In this document: piece after piece, positions 44,426 through 54,680 of the stretch | Numbering within the stretch: the first letter of the stretch is position 1 | Layout of the letters: every line of letters begins with the position of its first letter | Assembly: GCA_032629725.1 (NCBI GenBank) | Contig: JAFEVB010000008.1 | Coordinates: forward strand, 1,860,001-1,924,000 | Direction of reading: 5' to 3' | Source: Gremmenia infestans | Taxonomy: Eukaryota; Ascomycota; Leotiomycetes; Helotiales; Hamatocanthoscyphaceae | Length of the DNA stretch: 64,000 nucleotides | Notes under the pieces: model-generated | The model's database searches: none | Told to the model about the DNA's origin: nothing | Seen by the model: only the letters and a program-made list of their open reading frames with translations | Translations under genes and position numbers: made by a program

Positions 44426-45304
44426 CTACATGGGCATTGGAATTTCGGAAGGGCTCACCAAGAGAGATTGCGACACATCTGAAGTCGTCGCACGCTTCGT
44501 GGAAGTAGCATTTCCTCCTCTCCAAACCTTCCCCGTCTTGCCCGAAATGATATCATCCATGACATCCTTCGCATACTTCTCTGTCTCCTCCCGTGGATGA
44601 CCGTCACCCCCGCGTGCACGATTAGCGATCAGCGCTTCGATGGGTTTATAGAGCGAATCCTCCGGAAGCTTCCAGTCCTCGAAGTATGTTTGACCGTTTG
44701 ACCGAACTGCACCCGTCACGACCTGAACAACTTTCACGCCAAACGGTTCGACTTCCAATCGCAATGTCTCGGCGACGAGCTCGAGTGAGCGCTTTGTCGC
44801 AGCGTAAAGGCCTGTATGGAATTAGTACCTCACCCTTTCCAGTTCTCGTCTTCACCACTTACCCATATAGGGTACATTCAAGTACCCAGAGATGGAGGTA
44901 GTATTGACAACTGTGCCTTTGCTTTCCATAAGAAGAGGCATAAAGGCTTTGATCAAGGCAAGTGGGCCCCAAAGATTGATCTCAAAGATCTGCTTTGCTT
45001 CAGATATATCGATATCAAGGACAGGTGAGAAATGGTTGCGGCCAGCATTGTTTATCAAGATATCAAGACGTCCCGTTGTTTTCTTCACCGACTCAACGGC
45101 TGTTGCGATTTGCGAATCCACAGTAACGTCGAGGTCCAACAGAGTTACGTTTGGTAGCTTCGAGAGTGTGCTCATCTTTGAGGCATTTCGAGTTGTAGCA
45201 AAAACGTGATAACCTTGGCTCAGAAATGCCGATGCAAGCGCTGAGCCTAGTCCGCCGTCACTGCAGCCTGTAATCAGCACTGCTTTGTTCGTAGTCGAAG
45301 TCAT
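44426..45304 (-). CDS. Short-chain dehydrogenase/reductase (AYR1-like)
   Basis: Classical SDR of about 275 residues in two exons. I chose ATG 45302-45304 (MTSTTNKAVLITGCSDGGLG) because the cofactor-binding GxxxGxG motif follows at the usual distance; upstream in-frame codons are probably leader. Motifs in order: LLDLDVTVDS, LDILINNAGRNHFSP (NNAG), EINLWGPLALIKAF, VNTTSISGYLNVPYM with the catalytic Ser, then across the intron (about 44812-44865) GLYAATKRSLELVAETLRLE with catalytic Tyr-x3-Lys. The pattern resembles 1-acyldihydroxyacetone-phosphate reductase (AYR1) relatives that use NADPH. Many such proteins are metabolite ketoreductases. The gene is convergent with the FAD oxidase. The frame is intact. 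Confidence 0.9.
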
Positions 45305-46597
45305 GATGAACGTGAGAAAGGAACTGAACTGGGTGGTGTAGAGATCTCTGGGCGTTAGAGAAGCGATGGAGAAAGCAGCGAGTGGTACGTCGTGGTCGTG
45401 GCGTGGCGTTAAGAGTCCAGTCCGAGAATGATTATGACCTGGGTACCTAGTTTTATCAGATTTCTTTGCCAAACACGATGCCGGGCTTAATCATCTGCAG
45501 TTTCATTCACATGGGGCGAGTCGAGGTATTGGAATGCGACAAAGTACCCCACCCCACCGAGCCACCGTAGGGTGAATGCAATGCAAGGCATGACTAATGT
45601 GACACCACAGATACGGTTACACCAACTAAGAGTGTAGTCAGCGTTTGCAATGTGAATGTGTGATAGGGTGGACTTAGCCGGAGTCGCACAACGGTGTTTG
45701 CCGTTGCTTTATAGAGTGGTGTGCTGGCTAGGTGTGGGTCGTTGCACCATGACTGCAGGTGTCACAGCAGTTCGTGTTACTTGACTAATATTGCATTAAT
45801 CGGTTTCAAATCTAAATGGAAATTAAAAAGGCCTAGATTTAAATATGAGCTATTTTGCTTTATAAATAACTAGTACTAAAATTCTATTTTATAATAAGAG
45901 GCCTATAAGGCGAAATATTTAGAGAACTTAAATATTAAATCTGTTTGTATTTTCTACTTTAAGATATATATTAATTAAACTTTTACTTAAATATTTAATA
46001 TTTCATATCTAATAAGATTTGGTAATTATATTTTAAATCTTTCATTTTACTTTTTCTATATCTATCTAAAATAATAAAGCTTGAGGTTAATAGTAAAAGA
46101 TTATTCTAAGCTAAAAAATATACTAAAAATCGCAATTTCTAACTTTAAAATGCTTTTTCAATTTTATATAGCTCTAATATCTACCAAATGCATAAGCTAA
46201 TAGTTAGTTTCAAGTAATTAGATATAGTAATTAACCTATCAAAGTAATTAAAAGTAGAATTAAAAGAGATGCGTGGCTTAAAAGTTATAAAAAGCGTAGA
46301 TATTAAAAAAGCCATTTTGCGATTGAAGTAAGGGAACCTATATAAATCGGAACCTGGAATAATTGCCTGCACTGCATAGGCAGGACGTTCGCTTTCGCCA
46401 ACTATAAGCGAAGCAAGCGAAGAAGGATAACCGACCATTAAGTATGCCCATGCATTAACACTTTATCCAACCCGCTCTTCATAAGCAAATACCACAGCCA
46501 GTATTGTAAAAGCCAAGCTTGATTCATACTCAAATACCTTTCTAACCATCTGATGTCTTCATGAAACTTTGTTATACAATCCAAGACCTTGGCCGCT
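45305..46597. other. Intergenic with AT-rich block (about 45790-46340)
   Basis: 1.3 kb. The first part is mixed composition. From about 45790 to 46340 it is strongly AT-rich with many TTAAA/TATATA words and no open frame, then it returns abruptly to normal composition. It is probably a decayed repeat; no terminal repeats are found by eye. Confidence 0.55.
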
Positions 46598-48635
46598 ATG
46601 TCAATCACTACAACGATACTCTTGAATGTTCCAGAGCTGGCAAGGGTCAAGTCCGTATGGGGAACCGCAATCATTATTATTGCTCTCCTTCTATGGAGAT
46701 TGTGGAGGTTCAAATTAAGACCTCGCTTCCATCCAGACGATCCAAAAGAACTTCCGTACTGGATACCATGTAAGATATCTTGTTTACGGAGCGCTTCAAG
46801 GACTAATATATTATTTTTGTGAAGTTGTAGGTAAATACTGCCCGTCTTTTTGGAGTGTTTTAACTCTCGAGGAATGATGTCTAATGTTAAGCAGGACACG
46901 CATGGGGATTCCTCTTGAATTCAAATTATGTCTTGGAGCAAGGGAGGTAAGACTTTTGCTACCAACCTATAATCTATACTACACCGCACAATGTGCTGAC
47001 TGTAGATAGGAAGCATTTCCCTAGTAGGGAGATATATACGATTACTATTTTTGGAGATAAGATTTGCATTGTTACATCTTCAACAGATGTTACTGAGGTC
47101 TATCGAAATACGGCAAACATAGCTCTCCCAGTACGTGTCACTTCCCCTTTTCCAAAATTTCACCCTCACCCTAAAGCACTTGCCTGCTACTCTAGCAATA
47201 CACTCTAGCTTCTCTTCAGACGACCCAAAAGGAAGAAATATATTAACCTCCCAATTCTGCAGGTCATGGCCAGGAAGTTATACTCCTGGAATGGTGTTTC
47301 CCCATCAAGTATGAAAACTATCTTCGCTGAGTTCCCGCCTGAAAAGCAAGCCATGAACCACCGAGCCAAGAACGCAAATGACATGATCCAAGAATATCAT
47401 CGTCAACAGCTATACCCAGGAGACAATTTCCAAAACCTCATGATTGATAACGTCCTCCCCAAGATCCACACTTCACTGACCTGGGATACCATGAGTCGGC
47501 ATCCCGCATCTCGCAGTTCAACTCCAGATTCGATCACTCTATCGCTTCTCCACTGGACGTCTGATATGTTCATCTCTCAGCTTATAGAGATCTATTGGGG
47601 CAAGAAGATTTCTATCATAAACCCTGAACTTTTGAAAGCAAATTTGGTCTGGGAAAAATCTACTTGGAAATATATCTATCGGATTCCGAAAACGTTTGCG
47701 AATGAGAATTATGAAGCCAGGAAGCAGATCAATGACACGCTTGAGGAATACTTCAAACTCCCAAAGGAAGAACGCAATGACGCAAATTTCTTCGTTGAGG
47801 CGATGGAAAAGGAATTGAGAGGGTCAGGATTGAATGATGTGGAGGTCGCAAGGGTTAGCATGCTACATCTCTGGGCGTAAGTTCATCCCGCACCCTTTTT
47901 CGTACTTCTTGCTTGATAATATGGACTCGAGATTTAATACGAAAAAAATAGAATCACGGGAAATAATTTCAAGCTTGCCTTTTGGACAATCTCTTATATT
48001 ATCCACGACCCTGAACTCCACGCCGCAGTACTCGCCGAAATAAAGCCTGGAGTCCTAGAGGGAGTCGCAAATATGGACTACTTGAAAAGCGAATGCCCAC
48101 TTTTAGAAGCCATCTTGAATGAAGTCTTGAGAGTTACCATGGCCAGTGCTCTTGTTCGTGATGTGATTGTTCCCACAATTATCGATGGGAAAATCCTCCA
48201 TAGAGGGAATAAACTTTTGGTATGCATATTGCGAGTTGCGGACCTAAACCTCTCGGAAGAATCACGTCAGTAGCTAACGAACATATCAAGATACCATATC
48301 GGCAACTTCATTTCAATCAAGACATCTGGGGTGCCAACGCCAGCGAATTTGATCCATCAAGGTTTATCAGAGACAAAAGCCTTGGCACTAACGCAAGCTA
48401 CCGACCGTTTGGCGGCGGACCAGGCATCTGCCCGGGTAGGCACATGGCTCGCCAGGCCATGTATGCAACCGTTGCTTTACTGTTCACCCAATTCGATGTT
48501 TCCCTTGCTGGTGAGAGTGAAGGAATTATGGGGAAGCAGCAATTTCCGAGAATGAATGAGACCAAGCCTCCGCTTGGAACGATTCCGCCCATGGAGGGGG
48601 AAGATGTCATACTTTTATTAAGACGGACTAAATAA
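46598..48635 (+). CDS. Cytochrome P450 (CYP7/8-like fungal class)
   Basis: A microsomal P450 whose ATG 46598 (MSITTTILLNVPELARVKSV) leads into a membrane anchor (WGTAIIIIALLLWRLW) and FHPDDPKELPYWIP. Later exons read KHFPSREIYTITIFGDKICI, VMARKLYSWNGVSPSSMKTI, WISYII-like region FKLAFWTISYIIHDPELHAA, EAILNEVLRV (ExxR), LHFNQDIWGANASEFDPSRF, and the haem loop YRPFGGGPGICPGRHMARQA. Introns with GT-AG ends lie at about 46771-46829, 46948-47006, 47132-47264, 47879-47948 and 48218-48290. The stretch 46830-46950 does not join cleanly in one frame, so the N-terminal model is uncertain or carries an indel. The haem loop and the last four exons are intact. It is probably a tailoring enzyme in the same group as the FAD oxidase and SDR. 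Confidence 0.8.
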
Positions 48636-49179
48636 GTTGCTTATGCATGAGAGATACTATCAGGTTATGCCCGACTTCATGCTCTTTGCGGCCTAGGTCG
48701 TGCGACTCTTAGGAATAAAATATCTCTACTTCTATTTGACCTTGACCATGTCCTGACCCAACTGATCCACGATCAGCCAGCGAACCGGATGTCTCGACTA
48801 TCCGCTGAGATAAACTTTGTATAATGTGACATCAGATCTGCGTTGACCAAAGCTACCGCTGGATTACCTTGGTACCCTGTTTTCTATAAGTCCAAGAAGA
48901 ATGATAAAGAGAAAAGAAACACGTGGGTAAAGTATATATAATATCAACAGATTTGAAGCAAAAGTAGTAAATCGAGTGCCACTAAGATCCGTATAGCATG
49001 GAAACGGCGCAAACGTTAAAGTGTCATTATGGCATAGTGGCCTTTAGTTAATATTTCGATAACAAAGGTGTGTTCTATGTGTTTCTCTATAACATATCTG
49101 CGTATCATCTTCGGAGAATGACGAACGAAGCATAAGAACCCTATGGGAACATGACTTGCTACAGTATAAAGATAGCTCC
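48636..49179. other. Intergenic (convergent 3' ends)
   Basis: About 540 bp, no supported gene or repeat. Confidence 0.5.
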
Positions 49180-51397
49180 TCAGACTATAGTAATTTGTGC
49201 ATACTCCCAGCCTGATGTGAAGTAGGGAAGATAATTGGAAAATCTGTCCGTCTCCTTTATGTTCATGAGGCCAATTCTCTGATACTGGCGAGATAAGTTG
49301 TCTGCGGGTCTCAAGATCAACCCGTAAGTTACGAAGCAAAGCTCATGCCCCCATTCTTCAAATCGTGCAATAAGTAGGCATATAATGTCCGGATCCTCAA
49401 ACTTAACTTCCGAAAGAGGCTCATCCATGGCTATTGTCCCACAATTCAAAGATGCTTCTTGTAGATGACTCGTGGAGCAGCATTTTCCATAAAGGGTTAT
49501 CTCAGCACCTTTGACTTGGCCATACGGATCTGAACCTAATTTTTCCACAGAAAGATCCACGAGGGTCACAAACGCTTCATTCAAGATCCAATTGGTAATG
49601 TGATAGATGCGTGCTTGAAGGTTGCTCGTTTCCATGCCTTCTGGAGGACTCCGGAGGACTCCCCAACTCCAAGAAGGAGAGTGCTCCAAATCAATCTCAC
49701 ATTGCAAGGAGTTCTTCCAAGTAAGTCCTTTAAAAAAATCCTCCGTCCATATACCAACGCTGTAATGATAACCCGTTCGGTTGGAAAATTCAGAGGCAAT
49801 ACCTGACATTGCTGGGAACCGGTCTTTTTGAAATGCTATTTGTCGCATAACATAATTGTTGACTTGTTCATACCACCATTGAAGTGTTTTAAAGTACTTT
49901 TCTTCCGGTGTTGACATATACTCATTGTTCGTGCACAAATCCTTAGTGATCCCCCATCCAGAGGGAAGGAGCTCGCGCGGTACCGTAAGTATTGATGTCG
50001 TTGGCCAGTGTCCCTCAAAAGTGGAGGTAGACCAGAAATCATTCTGGGAGCATTCTGGAATAGTACATTCTTTACATTGCCACCACATCATTCCTTTCCC
50101 ATATCGCAGCTTTCGACGCGAGAGAGTATTCTCCTGCAGTACCCAAGCTCGTTCTTGGAGCACGCTTCGTCCTAGCCCTGGAGGCGACTTGCCATAAGAA
50201 GGGCTTACATACAGGTTGATCGTCATCTTTTTGTGTTCGATGTAAGCTGGGAGTTGTATATAGCTGTTCCTGTTCTCATTTGTAGTGTTGAATATTCCCT
50301 GGTGTGGATTTTTAGATGCTTCGGCTGCAATGTTCAATATCCCTTTCGCATAGACCCGTGACATTTGCTGCGATTCAAGATCCCAATCAGATGGACAATC
50401 CTGAATAATACAGAGCGAATCAATCCACAGATAATGATATCCAAGTCGTCTCGTGATCAGAATAGCGTCACGGAAGGTCTCAGGTGTCTCCGAAGAATCT
50501 AAGCCTTTGCAATGGCTTGCAAGATTGGCTATGTTTGTCTTGAGAGGCTGTACTCCACCCCAGCAGTGACTCAAAGTTACCCAATCTCCATATGCTCCGT
50601 TTGATATATGGAGACGAATATCGTCATCGCACGTCCCTACATACACCACTCTCGTCGGCAGTCGCTCCTGACTACCAGAAACGGCGCCATCAGAATCCGA
50701 GCACGAATGTGTGTTCAAGCAAAGATCTAGCCAATACTTTGCCCAATTGAAACAATCTTCAGAACGTGTATCTTCGTTCACGGGACGATAATGTACGCCA
50801 GGATAAGGCCCCGGAAATTCTTTGTTCTCAAGGAAATTGCCTAGGCTGAGGCTGGTGGTATTCGAATGGGAAATATCTTTTAACAGGCTATCCGGAAAAT
50901 TTGTTGACTGGATCGGCTTGTTCCTCTCTTGGTTTGAGTCTCTATGTCGCAACTTACTATACCACGGCTTGTGGATGAGTTCTGAATACATTAGTGTCAT
51001 GGTAAAGTCTGTCTCAAGAGTACATACGATGATGCTGCGCAGCTAAAGTTAATTCGACCACATCTAGAAGCTCCGGTCGTTCGTACTGGTGTGGTGTCGC
51101 GTAGCCGAAAGCTATTTTATCTCCTCATTGGCATCTGAAATGGAGGGTATCTGAGCTGTTCATTGGCAGATATTCCTCGATACTAGAAAGTACGCGACAT
51201 GAGTTTATGAGATGACACAGCGGGCACCCAGCGCGTGCTGAATCGGCCACCGCTGCATAGTTCTTGTGATGCGGAGTCATACTTGCAGCTAGTGGTTGAT
51301 ACAGATAGTCAAGGTCCAGAACAGCTTTGCACTTAATGCAAACAGAGGATTTCTTGGGTTTGAACGGACCCATATTTGATATGACTGAAACCGTCAC
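49180..51397 (-). CDS. HET-domain protein with an in-frame stop near the N-terminus
   Basis: Third HET gene of the window. Exon 1 (ATG 51395-51397) has a zinc-ribbon-like N-terminus (CIKCKAVLDLD and GCPLCHLINSC). The main exon carries the HET blocks WVTLSHCWGGVQPLKTNIAN, TPETFRDAILITRRLGYHYL, WIDSLCIIQDCPSDWDLESQ, WVLQENTLSRRKLRYGKGMM and SPSWSWGVLRSPP. The first exon frame reads to FRCQ, then TGA (51125-51127), then continues open as GDKIAFGYATPHQYERPELL. It joins the main exon in phase through GTATGT...TTCAG (about 50960-51014 region boundary). A TGG-to-TGA change would explain it. Alternatively, a weak intron from GTATCG (about 51186) to AATAG (about 51111) would skip the stop in phase. 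Functional state is therefore unclear. Confidence 0.8.
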
Positions 51398-52254
51398 TTT
51401 GAAAATTGAGAATCAAGAGTGTAAAAAAGAGACAAAAGTCGGGCTTGGTCACGGTTGCAACTCGCACGTGATAGTGCATAACGTCCGTGCTGACCTTCTC
51501 AGGTGTAGGCCTAGGTACATGGGACGATAATAATGGGTTTTACCAGTATGGGGGCACTCAGTTCTCTAGCACTTTGTATGTCTACTCTGTAATGAAATGC
51601 AACTATGCTCACCACATGACTATGGGAAGTAAACAATTCGTCAGCTGTAAATAACATTTTACGAACTTAGGCTCTTTCTATCGTCCCACTCACATTACCA
51701 ATACTTCACTACATTGCAGATAGTTCAATCATACCGTAACACCAATTTCACACTGGTTATCACTTGATCTGTCTTGTTACGAGGCCGCTACGGGGAGGTA
51801 TGCGGTACATGAAATTTGCTCCGCTCCAGCAAAGCGTTGACATGCTTGCGGCGTATTAGCAAGTCTAGCACGGTCATGCTTATTATTTCTTTTCTCCTCA
51901 TCTCATACTTCACCTAAAATGTCCGCCAAGAAGCAGTGGTCATTTACTTGTTTTCGGACCACATGTTGCTATTATATCCGAGTTTTGTCATTTACAAGTT
52001 GGGGATAGTGTGTCCCGACCATCCGAGTCTAGCCCCATTCGTGCACTATGCCCCTTCTCTATATGCGAATCTCAACCACATATAAGCCATGGAATATAAT
52101 CTTCTCAAAGTTTATTAAAAGCGACATCTTTCTACCTGACAGTTGATTATCAGAGGTTTTAAGTTTTCTCATTGCCCTCGTACATCACCTCTCCTTGAGT
52201 GTCGCCAATTTCTAGCTCTGCATTGAACCATCACCACTACGCTCATTCATCTCC
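51398..52254. other. Intergenic, divergent promoter region
   Basis: About 850 bp between the HET gene and the MFS relic. The last 150 bases are CT-rich, a remnant promoter for the relic. No gene is seen. Confidence 0.5.
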
Positions 52255-52930
52255 ATGTCATTAGAAAAGAAAAAAAGCGTTCCACAGGAAGACACAAATC
52301 CTCCTTATCCTCCCATAACCAGCGACACAAAGTCCAAGGAGCAGGACCTCAAGCCCGTCCAAAGCGACCATGTCTACCCCTCTGGTTTTAAGCTCGTACT
52401 ATTGATGATCTCCATCTTCGTCGGCATGTTTCTCGTGTCCTTGATATGTTCAAATAGCAGACATAGCTATTATCTTGTGTTTGGGAGAATATATACCATC
52501 TTCAGTATCAAAGCCACCTTTCTGACAGCTGTCGTACTCTTTGAAGTGGGCTCAGCTATCTGCGGTGCGGCACCGAACTCAATCGCTTTCATCATTGGCA
52601 GGGCCATTGCCAGCCTGGGAGCTGGAGGTGTTCAGTCTGGCATTGTACGTTCTCCCTTCTTTTTGCTATGGATCATCTTTCGCCACTTCCCTCACACTGC
52701 TTCGTCTTCTTTATTGATTTGCTATCACTATCCTGCACTAGAACGTCATTATTGTCTTCGCTGTTCCGCTCCATAAGCAGCCCCAGTACCAAGGGTTCTT
52801 TGGCACCATATTTGGACTTGCTCCGGTGCTCTGACCACTGGTACGTTGTGCTTTCACTACGATCGTGACTTGGAGATGGTGCTTCTACATCAATCTTCCC
52901 CCTTGAGTGGCCTTCTACCAGACCTAGACA
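52255..52930 (+). pseudogene. Truncated DHA2-type MFS transporter relic
   Basis: The N-terminal third of a DHA2 (14-TM, aflatoxin-pump-like) exporter. MSLEKKKSVPQEDTNPPYPP and the cytosolic leader are followed by TM1 (LVLLMISIFVGMFLVSL). About 40 residues expected next (the loop with DRTII and TM2) are missing. The sequence resumes at FGRIYTIFSIKATFLTAVVL and GRAIASLGAGGVQSG. After an intron (about 52648-52746) it reads VIIVFAVPLHKQPQYQGFFG, then hits TGA where VLGPL is expected. The family motif VTWRWCFYINLP is then followed by further stops. Homology ends near 52900. This is a clear non-functional remnant. Confidence 0.85.
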
Positions 52931-53430
52931 TAGGGCTCGTGCTAGACCATTCGGCATTGGTTTGAAGATTCCAAGCTGAGTAGCATATTGAAATCTGCAA
53001 TCAGCAGGGCCCCATTTTCAAGTCCACAGTATGCTATTCACTGTGAGGCCGGATGAAATCCATTAGGGCTAAAGGGGAAAAGTGCAAGAATAGCCATAGT
53101 TTTACAACAGAAGCATAGAAACTCCACCCAGACACTTGTTCATTAGATATTAGCATTAATATGATAGTCTTGATTGAGTCGATCCAGCAAACTTTTCTCC
53201 GCTTTGTAGTTTTGGTACAGGCGTTCTTCCTGACCAGAAGAAGCGAAGCCGACTTTCAGCATGCCAGGCCGAGAAAACATTGATAGCAAGTGCCGCTTTT
53301 TGAACTCCGCGAAAGACCAATTCTTTCGAACAACCTAAGCTTGACCAAAGTTTGTAATAAAATGTCACGTATCCAGATACCTTGAGTAATGAAATTGCTG
53401 GAAAGCATGGTTATATTGGCCAGCTATTAC
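52931..53430. other. Intergenic region, nothing recognised
   Basis: About 500 bp after the MFS relic. I could not find the missing transporter half here in any frame. Confidence 0.45.
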
Positions 53431-54680
53431 TCAGTACTTGCTAAAACGACTAACTTGCGAACCCCAAAACGGATTAGGTTGGAACGAGGATCTCACACCT
53501 TGTTTGTCGTTTTGATCAACCAGTGGAATACGGTCATCCACCATCGGTGACGGGATCTTCATCTCTCCTGAAAGAAGGCATTAGCATCTATACTTTCAAT
53601 CACCACAACAAGTATGGTATAACTCACCTCTGAGAATCTCCACCGAACTGACCAAGGGCAAAAGTAAAAGCAATAACGGTAACAGTTGTCCAAAACTCCA
53701 ATCCCTCTCCCCTGAATCTTTTAACGGCACATTCGGATGTCCAAACGCCTGACTGAGCAATATGACCCTGACAGCAGCACCAGCACCTATTCCCACCAAA
53801 ACCACCAAGCCCAACATTTGTATAACTTTGACCCATTTCCGTTCCTTGACATGTAAGTACCACACCCCAACTACAAAGAAAATCACCTGCCCGCTCATGA
53901 CAGCAATGGTGCCAGCGATTGAGACTGGGGCGTTGGACGGCGTGGTAGTTGTAGAGAGTGGCCAGACGCAGGCGATTGGTAGGGTCCAACGGGGAAATGC
54001 GGCCATGTTTTTCATTACTGATAGGAGGACGAAAACGCCCGAGACGAGCGAGAGGCAGAGGTTCACGAACATGAAGAATTGGCGGAGCCACCGGAGCTGT
54101 GTGAAATTGTAAGCCCTTGTGACCTTGACTTGACATCCGCATATAGAGCAGGGTTAGCTTACGACCCAATCCCTCTTGAAATCAGCTACGAGAGCTAGCA
54201 GGGTTCCAACATGTGTTGCCGTACTCAGGAGGCTAAGCATCCATACCAGGAAGAAGTGATACGGGACCATTGTTCCCATTTTTGCAAGTGCGATACTGTA
54301 TTCAATTCAAGTCAGCAAACTGCTTTTCCAAGACACAAATACATCTTCTTCATATTACAAACCCTAAAGATACATGTCATACCTCTGGATCCCAATCCCC
54401 GTCAAGACCTGTTGATCACTAAAACTCAATAACAACTTCCTCAAGATCTTCGCCTCGGATTTCCGCCGCGTTTCGTGCAGGATTATGATAGTCGATAGAA
54501 GCAAGGATACAAATGCCGTGATGATAAAGGAAAGTAAAACCTAATTTTCCAGTAAGAGTAAATTAGCTCTCAAATTCTGGGAAGTTTAATAGCATACAAT
54601 TGACTTACGCCAGCGCCAGCAATCCCCGCATCCGTCGCAGTAGACGCAGGAGCGTTAGTGCAAATACTATCATTGAACAT
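53431..54680 (-). CDS. Uncharacterised multi-span membrane protein
   Basis: About six to seven predicted helices in five exons. The start (ATG 54678-54680) reads MFNDSICTNAPASTATDAGI and is followed by VLLSFIITAFVSLLLSTIII, KMGTMVPYHFFLVWMLSLLS, FMFVNLCLSLVSGVFVLLSV, IAGTIAVMSGQVIFFVVGVW, LGLVVLVGIGAGAAVRVILL and FGQLLPLLLLLLPLVSSVEI. The C-terminal tail (MKIPSPMVDDRIPLVDQNDK) is cytosolic-looking. Introns near 54544-54608, 54303-54390, 54098-54163 and 53570-53626 join in frame. Similar proteins are common and unnamed in filamentous fungi; I do not assign a function. The frame is intact. No neighbour suggests a role. Confidence 0.75.

Noticed and set aside
46181..46438. Frame resembling a transposase N-terminus
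   Set aside because: No DDE residues, helix-turn-helix signature or terminal repeats could be found.
53624..54169. 181-codon minus-strand frame overlapping the membrane protein
   Set aside because: It overlaps the supported transmembrane frame and splicing pattern, so it is a shadow.
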